From assembly GCA_947494825.1 (NCBI GenBank), contig CANLWN010000006.1:327271-391270 (forward strand): a DNA stretch of 64,000 nucleotides. The letters are read 5' to 3'. Source of the stretch: an uncultured Flavobacteriaceae bacterium. GTDB taxonomy: Bacteria; Bacteroidota; Bacteroidia; Flavobacteriales; Flavobacteriaceae. Both the position numbers and the translations under genes were made by a program. This document shows, piece by piece, positions 46,652 through 55,683 of the stretch. Position 1 is the first letter of the stretch. Every line of letters starts with the position of its first letter. The notes under the pieces are model-generated. The model did not search any database. It was given only the letters and a program-made list of their open reading frames with translations, and was not told the origin of the DNA.

Positions 46652-47411
46652 AGGTATCCCTATCGTCCAAAAATTTTAGTTTGTTCCGGGTACCCTCTAT
46701 ATGTTCCTTTTGAAGCGTTGCATAGAGCACCGTTTCCTGGGTGGAAAACACCAGTTCCTCTCCCAAGGTATCGTACACTGCAGAATGTCCGCAATAGCTG
46801 TGCCCCGTACGGTCCTCCCCAACCCGGTTTACCCCTATGCAATAGCACATGTTCTCAATGGCTCGGGCCTTTAAGAGGGTGTCCCAAGCCGCAATCCGCG
46901 GTTTGGGCCAATTGGCCACATAGAGTAGGATATCGTAATCTTCAACGTTCCGTGCCCAAACGGGAAAGCGTAGATCATAACACACCATGGGGCATATCGC
47001 GAAGCCTTGATAGCTAACGATCAACTTTTCGGAGCCCGCACGGTATATCTTGTCCTCACCCGCCAAGGTGAAGGTGTGCCGCTTGTCATAGTACGATACC
47101 GTTTGATCGGGCTTTACAAAAAACAGCCGGTTAAAATAGTCCCCGGCCTCTTGGAAGACGGTGCTTCCTATAATCGCAGCGTCCTTTTTGTTCGCTTCCT
47201 CCTGCATCCATTGGATCGTCTTTTGGCCCTCGGCCCCATCTATGTGCCCTGGAGTCATGGTAAAGCCCGTAGTGAACATTTCAGGAAGTACGATCAAATC
47301 GACCTCCTTGGTGATTTCTTCTATTTTCCTTGAAAAGTTCGCCCTGTTTTGTTCGGGATGCTCCCATACCAATGGTGCTTGCAACAATGCTATTTTCAGT
47401 TCTTTGGACAT
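46638..47411 (-). CDS. Nitrilase-family amidohydrolase (omega-amidase/YafV-like)
   Basis: 257 residues. The Glu-Lys-Cys triad is E44 (LIVLPEMFTTGF), K110 (YYDKRHTFTLAGE) and C144 (PMVCYDLRFPVWARN). The closeness to YafV/Nit2-type enzymes suggests deamidation of alpha-ketoglutaramate or similar. It starts 24 bases after the ankyrin gene stop and probably shares its transcript. Confidence 0.92.
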   Translation of the reverse strand: MSKELKIALLQAPLVWEHPEQNRANFSRKIEEITKEVDLIVLPEMFTTGFTMTPGHIDGAEGQKTIQWMQEEANKKDAAIIGSTVFQEAGDYFNRLFFVKPDQTVSYYDKRHTFTLAGEDKIYRAGSEKLIVSYQGFAICPMVCYDLRFPVWARNVEDYDILLYVANWPKPRIAAWDTLLKARAIENMCYCIGVNRVGEDRTGHSYCGHSAVYDTLGEELVFSTQETVLYATLQKEHIEGTRNKLKFLDDRDTFTLG

Positions 47412-47435
47412 GTGGTGTGGTTCAGGTTGATCCTA

Positions 47436-47924
47436 TTATGCGCCATTTTTTTCCAGTAGGTCTATAAGTGACGGGATGCCTTGCATCTTGGCATGGTCCA
47501 GCGCCGTGTTGCCCCGAGCGTCCTTGGCATTGATATCGGCCCCATGGGCAAGGAGTAGCTTTGCGATTTCCTCGCGATTGAAGGTAGCTGCATAAATTAG
47601 GCAACTGGCCCCCATGGCATTGCTTTCGTTGACATTGGCGCCGTGCTCGATCAGTTTTTTGGCCAACTCGGTATAGCCCTTAAAACAGACCCCCATGAGT
47701 GCCGTATTCCCGGAGGCGTCCTTTTCATCCACTTCGGCCCCATGGTCCAATAGCAATTGTGCAATATCACGATGGTCGTAGTAGGTAGCCAATATCAAGG
47801 GTGTAGATCCTCTCTGGTCTTTGGAATTTACCAATTCCGAATGTGCAGTTATGAGCTGTTCCAAGGCTTCGGCATCGCCGTTCCTTATCGCTCCGAAAAA
47901 GACATCCATGTAATTATTTTTCAT
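47436..47924 (-). CDS. Ankyrin repeat protein
   Basis: 162 residues built almost wholly of ankyrin repeats of about 33 residues: NSKDQRGSTPLILATYYDH, DEKDASGNTALMGVCFKGYT, NESNAMGASCLIYAATFNRE, NAKDARGNTALDHAKMQG. No signal peptide, so a cytoplasmic protein-protein adaptor. Partner unknown; the adjacent nitrilase is a candidate by position only. Confidence 0.9.
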   Translation of the reverse strand: MKNNYMDVFFGAIRNGDAEALEQLITAHSELVNSKDQRGSTPLILATYYDHRDIAQLLLDHGAEVDEKDASGNTALMGVCFKGYTELAKKLIEHGANVNESNAMGASCLIYAATFNREEIAKLLLAHGADINAKDARGNTALDHAKMQGIPSLIDLLEKNGA

Positions 47925-47951
47925 CTGTTTGTTTTACGGTTGACTGTATGA

Positions 47952-47979
47952 GGTTTAAGGTTTAAGGTTTAAGGTTTAA
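47952..47979. repeat. Tandem heptamer GGTTTAA x 4
   Basis: Four perfect head-to-tail copies of GGTTTAA just upstream of the ankyrin gene start. Slippage of such a tract could alter spacing to its promoter. Confidence 0.9.
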
Positions 47980-48024
47980 GAATAAACCATTTTTATTGTT
48001 CATTGCTAATTGTTTATTGTTCAT

Positions 48025-48094
48025 TGTTCACTGCCTACTGTCGGATGAAACGCATCGCGCCATACGCCGAACGCACCGCCAATTCATCATTCAT
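48025..48094. repeat. 70-bp exact direct repeat, copy 1
   Basis: Identical base for base to 48279-48348; the two starts are 254 bases apart. Begins TGTTCACTGCCTACTGTCGG and ends CCAATTCATCATTCAT. It lies in a 532-base gap with no gene. Short T/G-rich words such as TGTTCACTGC and TTGCCTACTG recur around it in imperfect form. Confidence 0.95.
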
Positions 48095-48148
48095 TAACTC
48101 TTAACTCACTATTGCCTACTGTTTCTGGTTTTCTGGCGAAAGGTTTGA

Positions 48149-48212
48149 GATTCTTCGCTTCGCTCTTAATGACAACACGCATTGATCTGTCATTCCGAGC
48201 CTGCGAGGAATC
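48149..48212. repeat. Imperfect inverted repeat (TGTCATTCCGAGC-type)
   Basis: The arm 48149-48174 (GATTC...ATGACA) is inverted relative to 48188-48212 (TGTCATTCC...GGAATC). Words like TGTCATTCCGAG...GAGGAATC recur between genes in many Bacteroidota and look like small palindromic intergenic repeats. Confidence 0.6.
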
Positions 48213-48278
48213 CCTCGTTTCACTACCTCTTCCACTTGATTATTGTTTATTGCCGATTGTTCACCGCTTACTGCCAAC

Positions 48279-48348
48279 TGTTCACTGCCTACTGTCGGAT
48301 GAAACGCATCGCGCCATACGCCGAACGCACCGCCAATTCATCATTCAT
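48279..48348. repeat. 70-bp exact direct repeat, copy 2
   Basis: Second copy of the 48025-48094 repeat. Together with the tandem heptamer and the inverted repeat, this is all I can see in the 47925-48456 gap, apart from the catalase terminator at its right end. Confidence 0.95.
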
Positions 48349-48391
48349 AACCCATCCTCTATAGCGTGTAATTGCATAGGTTTTTAAAGAT

Positions 48392-48432
48392 AAAAAAAAC
48401 TGTCACATCGAGCTAACCCGGACGTGACAGTT
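48392..48432 (-). terminator. Intrinsic terminator after the catalase gene
   Basis: AACTGTCAC (48398-48406) pairs with GTGACAGTT (48424-48432). On the minus strand the stem is followed by eight T. It lies 25 bases past the catalase stop. Confidence 0.85.
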
Positions 48433-48456
48433 CCGTTAAAATATGTATTTACAAAT

Positions 48457-49911
48457 TTAGTATTCAGCAAGTTCGGTAATTCCCAAAGCCTTGCGCACCC
48501 CATTGCCATATTCGGGGTCGGCCTTGTCAAAATGCGCCAACTGCCTTTCAATGATCTCCATGGAAACACCCTCCATGGCCGCTGCAATGTTGTTGAACAA
48601 ACGCTCCTTCTGCTCAGCGTTGAACAATCTGAACAGGTCTCCGGGTTGTTTGTATTCCCCAAAGGTGTCATTTTCCTCATAGCGCCTGATGTCACCATTG
48701 ATTTTCATTGGCGGTTCCTCCACGCCGGGATCCTCTGCGGCACCGTCTTTGGTGTTAGGCTCATAAAAAGCATCGGGATTGCCAAAATCATTGGTAAAGA
48801 AGCGCATGGCCCCATCCTTATGGTAGTGGTTTACCTCGCTCTTGGGCGCATTGGCCGGTAAGGCCTCATAGTGTGTGCCCAAACGATATCTATGTGCATC
48901 CGCGTAAGAGAAAATGCGCGCCTGCAGTACCTTATCGGGCGAGAATCCTATTCCCGGCACTACATTGGAGGGCGAGTAAGCCGCGTTCTCGATATACTGC
49001 CAATAGTTTTCGGGATTCTGGTTCAGCTCTATTTCACCCACCTCGATTAGGGGATAATCGCCATGTGGCCATACTTTGGTGAGGTCAAAGGGATTGTACG
49101 GGGTTTTTTCCGCATCGGCCTCTGGCATGATCTGTATCTTCATGGTCCACTTGGGGTAGTTGCCCTTCTCAATGGCGCCAAAAAGTTCTTCCTGATATTT
49201 TTCCCGGGTCTGTCCTATTACCTCGGCAGTTTCCTCGTTGGTATAGTGCTTATGGCCCTGCTGGGTCTTAAAGTGGAATTTTACCCAAAAGCGTTCCCCG
49301 TCATTGTTCCAAAAACTGAAGGTGTGCGATCCATAGCCGTTCATGTGCATGGGCGTGGTAGGGATACCACGATCCGACATGAGTATGGTTACCTGGTGCA
49401 AACTTTCGGGAGAAAGCGACCAATAGTCCCACATCGCTTCGGGAGAGCGTAAATTGGTTTTGGGATGTCTTTTTTGTGTGTGGATAAAATCGGGGAATTT
49501 ATACCCGTCTCTTAGAAAGAAGACCGGGGTATTGTTCCCTACCAGGTCCCAGTTGCCCTCTTCGGTATAGAATTTTAAGGAAAAGCCACGTACGTCCCTC
49601 TCGGTATCTGCCGCACCCATTTCCCCAGCCACTGTGGAGAATCTTGAAAGAATAGGTGTTTTCTTCCCTACTTCGGAGAAGAGTTTGGCTCGGGTGTACT
49701 TGCTAATGTCCTTGGTCACCGTAAAGGTTCCCATGGCGCCCCATCCCTTGGCATGCACCACACGTTCCGGGATGCGCTCCCTGTTCTGATGGGCCAATTT
49801 TTCAAATAGCTTGTAGTCCTGCATCAATACGGGACCTCTGTTGCCCGCGGTTTGGGAGCGCTGGTTGTTGGATACCGGTGCTCCTGCAGAGGTAGTTAAT
49901 TTTTTCTTCAT
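48457..49911 (-). CDS. katA: Monofunctional haem catalase (clade 3 size)
   Basis: 484 residues. It disproportionates hydrogen peroxide. The distal His is in [14 protein letters not shown] (Trp replaces the usual small residue after KG), followed by [20 protein letters not shown]. The distal Asn is in [10 protein letters not shown], and the proximal Tyr region is [14 protein letters not shown]. Cytoplasmic: no signal peptide. It stands alone, with no clear -7 box in the 250-base gap to the right and no evident regulator nearby. Confidence 0.96.
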   Translation of the reverse strand: MKKKLTTSAGAPVSNNQRSQTAGNRGPVLMQDYKLFEKLAHQNRERIPERVVHAKGWGAMGTFTVTKDISKYTRAKLFSEVGKKTPILSRFSTVAGEMGAADTERDVRGFSLKFYTEEGNWDLVGNNTPVFFLRDGYKFPDFIHTQKRHPKTNLRSPEAMWDYWSLSPESLHQVTILMSDRGIPTTPMHMNGYGSHTFSFWNNDGERFWVKFHFKTQQGHKHYTNEETAEVIGQTREKYQEELFGAIEKGNYPKWTMKIQIMPEADAEKTPYNPFDLTKVWPHGDYPLIEVGEIELNQNPENYWQYIENAAYSPSNVVPGIGFSPDKVLQARIFSYADAHRYRLGTHYEALPANAPKSEVNHYHKDGAMRFFTNDFGNPDAFYEPNTKDGAAEDPGVEEPPMKINGDIRRYEENDTFGEYKQPGDLFRLFNAEQKERLFNNIAAAMEGVSMEIIERQLAHFDKADPEYGNGVRKALGITELAEY

Positions 49912-50161
49912 GATAAATTTATTTAGGCCGTTGTCTTAGTTAAAAACGGATAGATTAGCATCCCTAAAAATACAAAATTTAACACCCTCGGAATAGACAG
50001 GCCATATTAAAATATTATTAAATGATAAAGTTTTTCTATCCAGGTGACCAGGGGTTCCCATCCCGCCAAATTTTGGGGAAAGTAGGCCTTACATTACAAT
50101 AATAGCGTAATTTCCTACGTTAAGGAATGAAACCGACCGAAACCTTAAAACCCTACACCAA

Positions 50162-51994
50162 TTGCAGACCCTCACCGTTAATTTTTTGATCAAGGATTCC
50201 CCTATGGCCGTTTCCATTTTGGATACCGGAATGCGTTTTATTAGTCATTCCCGGATATGGCTTAAAGAATTTGGTATTACAGACACCGATATCATAGGCA
50301 AAACCTATTATGAAGTCCTCCCCGCTACCCCCAACGAACTAAGGGAAATTCATCAGCATTGCCTAAAGGGCGGAGCAAGTGTGAGCAAAGGACAAAAGTT
50401 TGTACACCCCAACGGAAGTGTACAATGGCTTCGGTGGAAAATAAACTCCTGGAAAAATGACGATGGCGCCATTGGCGGATTGATTACCATTGTTGAGGAT
50501 ATTACAGAGGACAAACGAAAGGAGGAACTGCTGTCAAAGGCCCTGAACGTGGCCCGAATAGGGGGTTGGGAATTTGACCTGATCAGTAACCAATTATCCT
50601 GGACGGCAATTACCAAGGAAATCCATGAAGTGTCCCCGGACTATGTCCCCAGTTTGGAAGAAGGCATCAACTTTTACAGGGCCGGGGAGCATCGGGACGC
50701 GATCAGCGAACTGGTAGGTGAAGCGCTTCGGTCCGGGAAACCCTGGGATACTGAACTCCAAATTGTAACGGGCAAGGGCAAGGAATTATGGGTACGGGCC
50801 AAAGGGGAAGCCGAAATGGTAGACAACCGATGTGTACGTTTGTTCGGTACCTTGCAGGATATTGATGAAAAAAAGAAAACCGCCTTGGAATACCAAAAGG
50901 TTTCCGAACGCTTGGCCATAGCCACCCAAGCCGCGGATATCGGGATCTGGGATTATGACGTAACCCAGAACAAGCTTATCTGGGACGATTTTATGTACAA
51001 GATCTACGGCATCCGTAAAGCGGATTTTAGCGGTGAGGTAGAAGCCTGGGAAGCCAGTGTACATCCGGACGACAAGGAACGTTGCCAAAAAGAGGTAGAA
51101 AGGGCACTTGCCGGGGAAAAGGAGTTTAAATCCGAATTTAGGGTCATCTGGCCCAACCAGGAAGTAAGGTTCATCAAAGCCGAGTCTACGGTAAGACGAG
51201 ATGCCCATGGTAACCCCTTGCGCATGATTGGCGTCAACTGGGACATTACGGCAGAGAAAAACGCAGAGAAAAAACTAAAGAACCTGGTCGAAATCACCAG
51301 TGCACAAAACGAAAGTCTTTTGAACTTTGCCCATATCGTTTCCCATAACCTTCGCTCACATTCCAGTAACCTTTCCATGCTCAGCGGGTTTCTTTCCAAA
51401 GAAAGCAGGGCCACGGAAAAGGCCAGTCTGGTAAAGCTGTTGGGGGATGCCTCCGAAAGTCTCAATGAAACCGTATCGCACCTAAACGAGGTGGTGCAGG
51501 TAAAGACCAGCGCCCAGGAAAAATTAAAATGTGTCATGCTTTACGACTCGATCAAGCAGGTGGAGAAAAACTTAAGCGTACTCATCAAAGAGAAGGGTGT
51601 CAAACGAACGATCAAAGTCCATAAGGATATCACCATTAATGCCATTCCGGCCTATCTGGACAGCGTACTGCTCAACCTCTTTACCAACAGCATTAAATAC
51701 AGCGCTCCGGAAAGAGCACCGATCATTAAAATAGAGGCCAGGGAAAAGAGGGATCAGGTAGTGGTGACCTTTACCGACAATGGTCTGGGCATTGATCTGG
51801 AGAAGTACGGAAAAAAACTCTTTGGCATGTACAAGACCTTTCATCGGCATAAGGATGCCCGGGGCATTGGTTTGTTTATTACCAAAAACCAGGTGGAGGC
51901 GATGAACGGAAAAATTGAGGTGGCCAGCACAGTCAACCAGGGCACCACCTTTACCTTATATTTTGAAAAAGCGCAAATACTTACCGCCCCATGA
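50162..51994 (+). CDS. Sensor histidine kinase with three PAS domains
   Basis: 610 residues, no membrane segment, so a soluble sensor. PAS 1 at about 10-120, PAS 2 at 128-240 (ARIGGWEFDL), PAS 3 at 255-370 (ADIGIWDYDV, HPDDKERC). Dimerisation box with phospho-acceptor His 395 in HIVSHNLRSHSSNLSML. The ATPase domain has the N-box NLFTNSIKYSAP, G1 DNGLGIDLE and G2 RGIGLFITKNQVE. The start is TTG. The response regulator gene overlaps its end by 4 bases (ATGA), so they form a pair. Confidence 0.92.
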   Translation: MQTLTVNFLIKDSPMAVSILDTGMRFISHSRIWLKEFGITDTDIIGKTYYEVLPATPNELREIHQHCLKGGASVSKGQKFVHPNGSVQWLRWKINSWKNDDGAIGGLITIVEDITEDKRKEELLSKALNVARIGGWEFDLISNQLSWTAITKEIHEVSPDYVPSLEEGINFYRAGEHRDAISELVGEALRSGKPWDTELQIVTGKGKELWVRAKGEAEMVDNRCVRLFGTLQDIDEKKKTALEYQKVSERLAIATQAADIGIWDYDVTQNKLIWDDFMYKIYGIRKADFSGEVEAWEASVHPDDKERCQKEVERALAGEKEFKSEFRVIWPNQEVRFIKAESTVRRDAHGNPLRMIGVNWDITAEKNAEKKLKNLVEITSAQNESLLNFAHIVSHNLRSHSSNLSMLSGFLSKESRATEKASLVKLLGDASESLNETVSHLNEVVQVKTSAQEKLKCVMLYDSIKQVEKNLSVLIKEKGVKRTIKVHKDITINAIPAYLDSVLLNLFTNSIKYSAPERAPIIKIEAREKRDQVVVTFTDNGLGIDLEKYGKKLFGMYKTFHRHKDARGIGLFITKNQVEAMNGKIEVASTVNQGTTFTLYFEKAQILTAP

Positions 51995-52392
51995 AAAAAA
52001 TAAAGACCGCTTGTGTCATTGACGACGACCCCATTTTTATCTACGGTACCAAGCGTATGATGAACGAAGTGGATTTCTGCGAGCATATCCTGGTCTATAC
52101 CAATGGCCTGGACGCCCTGGAGGGGTTTAAGGAACTAAAAGAGCAAGGTGCCGAGCTCCCGGGTGTAATCTTTCTGGACCTCAACATGCCCATTATGGAC
52201 GGCTGGGATTTTTTGGACGATCTGGGGCAATTGCTGCAAGAGGATATGGCCCATATCACCGTTTATATCATCAGTTCCTCTGTGGATCCCCGTGAGCTCA
52301 ATAGGGTAAAGGATTATAAAATGGTGCGCAATTATGTCCTAAAACCCCTTACGCCCAAAGACCTGGATCATGTGCGGACCGAAGTGGCCTAG
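51991..52392 (+). CDS. Single-domain response regulator
   Basis: 133 residues, receiver domain only. Acidic pocket VIDDDP (residues 9-14), phospho-acceptor Asp 63 in VIFLDLNMPIMDGWDF, the Ser switch in IISSSVDP and the conserved Lys in YVLKPLTPKD. It has no output domain, so it must act by protein contact or in a relay, as in Rcp1-like regulators paired with PAS kinases. Confidence 0.93.
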   Translation: MKKIKTACVIDDDPIFIYGTKRMMNEVDFCEHILVYTNGLDALEGFKELKEQGAELPGVIFLDLNMPIMDGWDFLDDLGQLLQEDMAHITVYIISSSVDPRELNRVKDYKMVRNYVLKPLTPKDLDHVRTEVA

Positions 52393-52463
52393 CTGTACCG
52401 GGGCCATCGCCTGACCCGGCCATAAATTCTTCCTTTTCGGGTTCCCCGACACCTTGCGGAAAA

Positions 52464-52471
52464 TAAATTTG
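52464..52471 (+). promoter_or_regulatory. -7 box TAAATTTG upstream of the CAT-like gene
   Basis: Exact TAnnTTTG match, 40 bases before the ATG at 52512. A TATCTTTA variant box lies closer, starting about 52475. Confidence 0.45.
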
Positions 52472-52511
52472 GAATATCTTTAGGTGCCCAAATTATGCGG
52501 TTCCAAGAACA

Positions 52512-53153
52512 ATGAAAGAAATTATTTTTAACAGCAGCCATCGTCAAAAGCATTTTGAGTTCTTCAATAGTATGGCGCGCCCACACTTTAACATTACCGC
52601 CCAGGTAGATATTACGGGGCTTCCTGCTTTCCTAAAGCAAAGAAGCCTTCCTACCAATCCCAGTATCGTGTATCTGGTGGCCAGGGCCGCCAACGAAATT
52701 CCGGAATTCCGATGGCGCATCCGGGAAGGGAAGGTATACGAACACGAAACGGTGCAACCCTCCTTTACGGTATATACCGAAGTGGCCGATGTCTTCAGTT
52801 TTTGTACCGTACCTTATGAAGAAGAGGCCGGGAAGTTCATTAAAAGTGCGGACGCCATCAGCAAAAAAATGCGGACCGAGCCTTCCTTGGAGGATGAGGA
52901 GGGACGGGACGATTTTCTGTTCCTGTCCACCATTCCCTGGGTAAGTTTCACCGGTTTTGAACATGCCATGCATTATCAACCCTCGGACAGCGTTCCCCGT
53001 ATGGTCTGGGGCAAATTTTATGAGTCCGGCGGCAAGCTGCTGATGCCGCTCTCCGTGCAGGTACACCACGCCGTAGCCGATGGCCGTCATGTAGGGCAGT
53101 ATTTCCAGAAAATTGAGGCGATGGCCAAAAATCCGGCTGCGTATTTTGGGTAA
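52512..53153 (+). CDS. Chloramphenicol acetyltransferase-like protein
   Basis: 213 residues, the length of CatA enzymes. The catalytic motif VQVHHAVADGRHVGQYF is present (His 186 as general base), along with FYESGGKLLMPLSVQVH and an N-terminal segment typical of the trimeric CAT fold (RQKHFEFFNSMARPHFNITA). The substrate may be chloramphenicol, but related acyltransferases act on other alcohols, and environmental flavobacteria carry many. No mobile-element signs beside it. Confidence 0.85.
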   Translation: MKEIIFNSSHRQKHFEFFNSMARPHFNITAQVDITGLPAFLKQRSLPTNPSIVYLVARAANEIPEFRWRIREGKVYEHETVQPSFTVYTEVADVFSFCTVPYEEEAGKFIKSADAISKKMRTEPSLEDEEGRDDFLFLSTIPWVSFTGFEHAMHYQPSDSVPRMVWGKFYESGGKLLMPLSVQVHHAVADGRHVGQYFQKIEAMAKNPAAYFG

Positions 53154-53267
53154 TCGCCCCGCTTTCCGAAAAAAAATTCCAAAAAGTGTCCAAATTCCTC
53201 TAACTTGTTCGTCCTTGGTATAAAAGCATACCATTGAAAGTAATAGCAACCAAAAATCTTATTGAAA

Positions 53268-53873
53268 ATGAAAAAAGTTATCTTACCCATCGTCTTGTTG
53301 GCCTTCCTTGGTTTTGGAGTTATGGAAACCGGCCTTACCGATGCGGAACGGAAATTTGCCGTAAAGGAAATGACCAAGACGCATGATCATCTTTTGAGCG
53401 TGGTGGAAGGGCTGAGCGAAGCCCAGCTCAACTACAAGGCATCGGAGGCCTCCTGGTCCATAGCCGAGTGCGTGGAGCACCTGGCCATTTCCGAAAATAC
53501 CTTTGATCAAATGTTCCATGGGTCCTTACAGACCCCAGCAGATCCGGCCAAACGGGCCGAAGTAAAAATGTCCGATGAACAATTGTTGGGCCTTATTACC
53601 GACCGTACCAACAAGGTGAAGACCTCGGAACCTTTTGAGCCCACCGGAAAATTCGGTTCCCATGCAGAAACCCTGGAGGCCTTTGTTTCCAAACGAAAGG
53701 AACATATTGCCTACATGAAAGATACCCAAGACGATCTGCGCAACCATTACGGGCAATTGCCCTTTGGCACCATAGATGCCTATCAGATCATGTTGTTCAT
53801 GTCCGGACATACGGAGCGCCATGTAAAACAAATGGAAGAAATTATGGAGAGCCCGCAATGGCCTTCGGAATAG
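53268..53873 (+). CDS. DinB-like four-helix protein with export signal
   Basis: 201 residues from the ATG at 53268 (a TTG at 53262 is in frame). N-terminal hydrophobic segment (VILPIVLLAFLGFGVM). The DinB_2 bundle follows, with metal-ligand His in WSIAECVEHLAISENTFDQM and SGHTERHVKQMEEIM. Most DinB proteins are cytoplasmic thiol-dependent enzymes; the leader here suggests an exported member. Terminator 20 bases later. Confidence 0.83.
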   Translation: MKKVILPIVLLAFLGFGVMETGLTDAERKFAVKEMTKTHDHLLSVVEGLSEAQLNYKASEASWSIAECVEHLAISENTFDQMFHGSLQTPADPAKRAEVKMSDEQLLGLITDRTNKVKTSEPFEPTGKFGSHAETLEAFVSKRKEHIAYMKDTQDDLRNHYGQLPFGTIDAYQIMLFMSGHTERHVKQMEEIMESPQWPSE

Positions 53874-53889
53874 TCCCTTCCCGTTTAAG

Positions 53890-53925
53890 AAACTGCCCCC
53901 TTTCCACACGGATAGGGGGTTTTTT
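53890..53925 (+). terminator. Intrinsic terminator after the DinB-like gene
   Basis: CCCCCT (53896-53901) pairs with AGGGGG (53914-53919), followed by six T. Also AA/TT extension of the stem. Confidence 0.8.
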
Positions 53926-54032
53926 AATGCCCAAATACCACAAGCATATGGCATTAACACTTTTTTATCATCGGGAACACGCTTCATAGGCCCTCAAGTG
54001 ATTATCTTTAACATTTGAAACAAACAACAGAT

Positions 54033-54563
54033 ATGAAAGTGATAAAAGCATTGACCCTGGTTGGCATTATGTTCCTTGCCGTTGCCACCAGCGCACAGAC
54101 CAAGAAGGAAAACAAAGTAATCAACGATGCCAAAAAGGCAAAACGGGACCTGGTAAAATCGGACGCGGGACTCAAGCGTTTTTTCAATAACTCGGCCGGC
54201 TATGTTATTTTTCCCAATGTGGGAAAGGGCGGTTTTATCATTGGGGGCGCCTCTGGAAACGGGGCCGTCTATGAAGGTGGAAACCTAATCGGCATGGCCG
54301 GACTCAAAAAACTGAACGTAGGCCTGCAGGCCGGTGGCCAGGCCATTATAGAGGTCATCTTTTTTGAGACCGCGGTGGACCTGGAACGTTTTAAGGAAGG
54401 TAAGTTCGCCTTTGCCGCGGAAGCCTCTGCCGTTGCGGTAAAATCGGGTATTGCGGTGAATGCCAAGTACAAGGACGGGGTGGCCGTTTTTGCGCTGCCC
54501 AAGGCGGGCCTTATGGCCGACGCCTCGGTAGGCGGACAAAAATTCAGCTACCGCCCGTTCTAG
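54033..54563 (+). CDS. SYLF (YSC84/Ysc84) domain lipid-binding protein, secreted
   Basis: 176 residues from the ATG at 54033; an upstream TTG at 54015 would add six residues before the signal peptide. Signal ALTLVGIMFLAVATSAQ, then the SYLF domain (LKRFFNNSAGYVIFPNVGKG, GGQAIIEVIFFE, KAGLMADASVGGQKFSYRP). The domain binds phosphoinositides in eukaryotes; the bacterial role is unclear. Confidence 0.88.
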   Translation: MKVIKALTLVGIMFLAVATSAQTKKENKVINDAKKAKRDLVKSDAGLKRFFNNSAGYVIFPNVGKGGFIIGGASGNGAVYEGGNLIGMAGLKKLNVGLQAGGQAIIEVIFFETAVDLERFKEGKFAFAAEASAVAVKSGIAVNAKYKDGVAVFALPKAGLMADASVGGQKFSYRPF

Positions 54564-54704
54564 AACAGTTCTGGCCCTTACATCTTTATTTTTTTGGTTT
54601 TCCAGACCAAAATCTGTCGCTGCCATAGCTTCTTCATTGTACATTCCGTAGCTACGGGCAATTATCGTTATCTTTAGGAAGCCCAAGGGCCCAAGCAAAC
54701 GATT

Positions 54705-55211
54705 ATGCTCAGCGAACAGGAAAAACAGCAGTTGGACACCCTATCCCGTGAGGACCTTAGGGCCTTGTTCCAATGGATGATCAAGGCCTCCATTTCTACC
54801 TATAGAAATGATGAAGGTGCGCTGTTCGATGCCGAATACTATTCCTTTTGGGACCATTACCGCTACGTCAAAAAATTGGCAACGGTCCAGGGTATTCCGC
54901 CACATGGCCTCTCCAGGGGTGACCGATCGGGGTATGCACACCAAAGCCAATCGTTCTATGCATTTAAGCGCAGTATCATGGCGGGGAGCACGGACAGTAT
55001 GGCCCCCGGAACCATTATCCTGGACCAACCTTTGATAGGTTATTCCAGTATTTGTCAAAAGGCGGATGAGGTGTTGTTCCTATGCGGTAATAGGGGCGCG
55101 GCACATTTGATTACCCTACTCAGGGAATTTGGAATAAAATTTACCTTTCTGGATCGCCCAAGGGAGGAATGGGACAGCTGGAAAAAAAAACCGAACTACC
55201 GAGGGAAATAG
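54705..55211 (+). CDS. Conserved-looking cytoplasmic protein, function unknown
   Basis: 168 residues, no signal or membrane segment. Starts MLSEQEKQQLDTLSREDLRA with a helical N-terminus, then a mixed region (YYSFWDHYRYVKKLATVQ, GDRSGYAHQSQSFYAFKR) and an alpha/beta end (ADEVLFLCGNRGAAHLITLL). I do not recognise a family. It is followed 25 bases later by another unknown gene on the same strand. Confidence 0.7.
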   Translation: MLSEQEKQQLDTLSREDLRALFQWMIKASISTYRNDEGALFDAEYYSFWDHYRYVKKLATVQGIPPHGLSRGDRSGYAHQSQSFYAFKRSIMAGSTDSMAPGTIILDQPLIGYSSICQKADEVLFLCGNRGAAHLITLLREFGIKFTFLDRPREEWDSWKKKPNYRGK

Positions 55212-55236
55212 GTATTGCTAATGCTAAACAGTAGGT

Positions 55237-55683
55237 ATGGAAGACCGTATAGTACTTTTTGGGTCGTACAATAAGGGACCGGAGTACGAAAAAAAAATGG
55301 AAAAGGTTGAACAGTTGAGAAGCAACGGCCATAAGGTGGATCTGTATTACCTCTTGGCCTTGACCGCAGATGATGCCCTGCCGAAAAGGGATGTAGATCG
55401 GCTTATGATCGCCAACATCAAACGGGCCATTGCAATGTTTAACCCCAACATCCTGGCCTTTCACAACGGACTCACCCTGCAACTGAAAATGCATGACTTC
55501 GTCCGGGCCATGGAGCAGATCAAGAAATTGCACGCTGACCTGATTTATTTGCTGGAGTACTTGAACCAGCCGGAAAAGAGCTATGTCTTCAGACAGGATG
55601 CAGGCTTTTTAAAATGGTGCAAAACACGATTTGAACAAGAACACGATTTATACGATATATTATGGAAACCGAAGATATCATAG
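55237..55683 (+). CDS. Small cytoplasmic protein, function unknown
   Basis: 148 residues. Begins MEDRIVLFGSYNKGPEYEKK and continues mostly helical and charged (AMEQIKKLHADLIYLLEYL). No export signal. Its last 22 bases overlap the start of the next gene, so the two are translationally coupled. No family recognised. Confidence 0.7.
   Translation: MEDRIVLFGSYNKGPEYEKKMEKVEQLRSNGHKVDLYYLLALTADDALPKRDVDRLMIANIKRAIAMFNPNILAFHNGLTLQLKMHDFVRAMEQIKKLHADLIYLLEYLNQPEKSYVFRQDAGFLKWCKTRFEQEHDLYDILWKPKIS

Noticed and set aside
47952..48348. Possible CRISPR array in the repeat-rich gap
   Set aside because: Only two copies of the 70-base repeat, no regular spacers and no cas genes; the heptamer tract is a simple tandem repeat.
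48457..49911. Trp after the distal-His motif of catalase as an inactivating change
   Set aside because: The distal His, Asn and the proximal region are all present; the Trp is near, not in, the catalytic set, so I treat it as normal variation.
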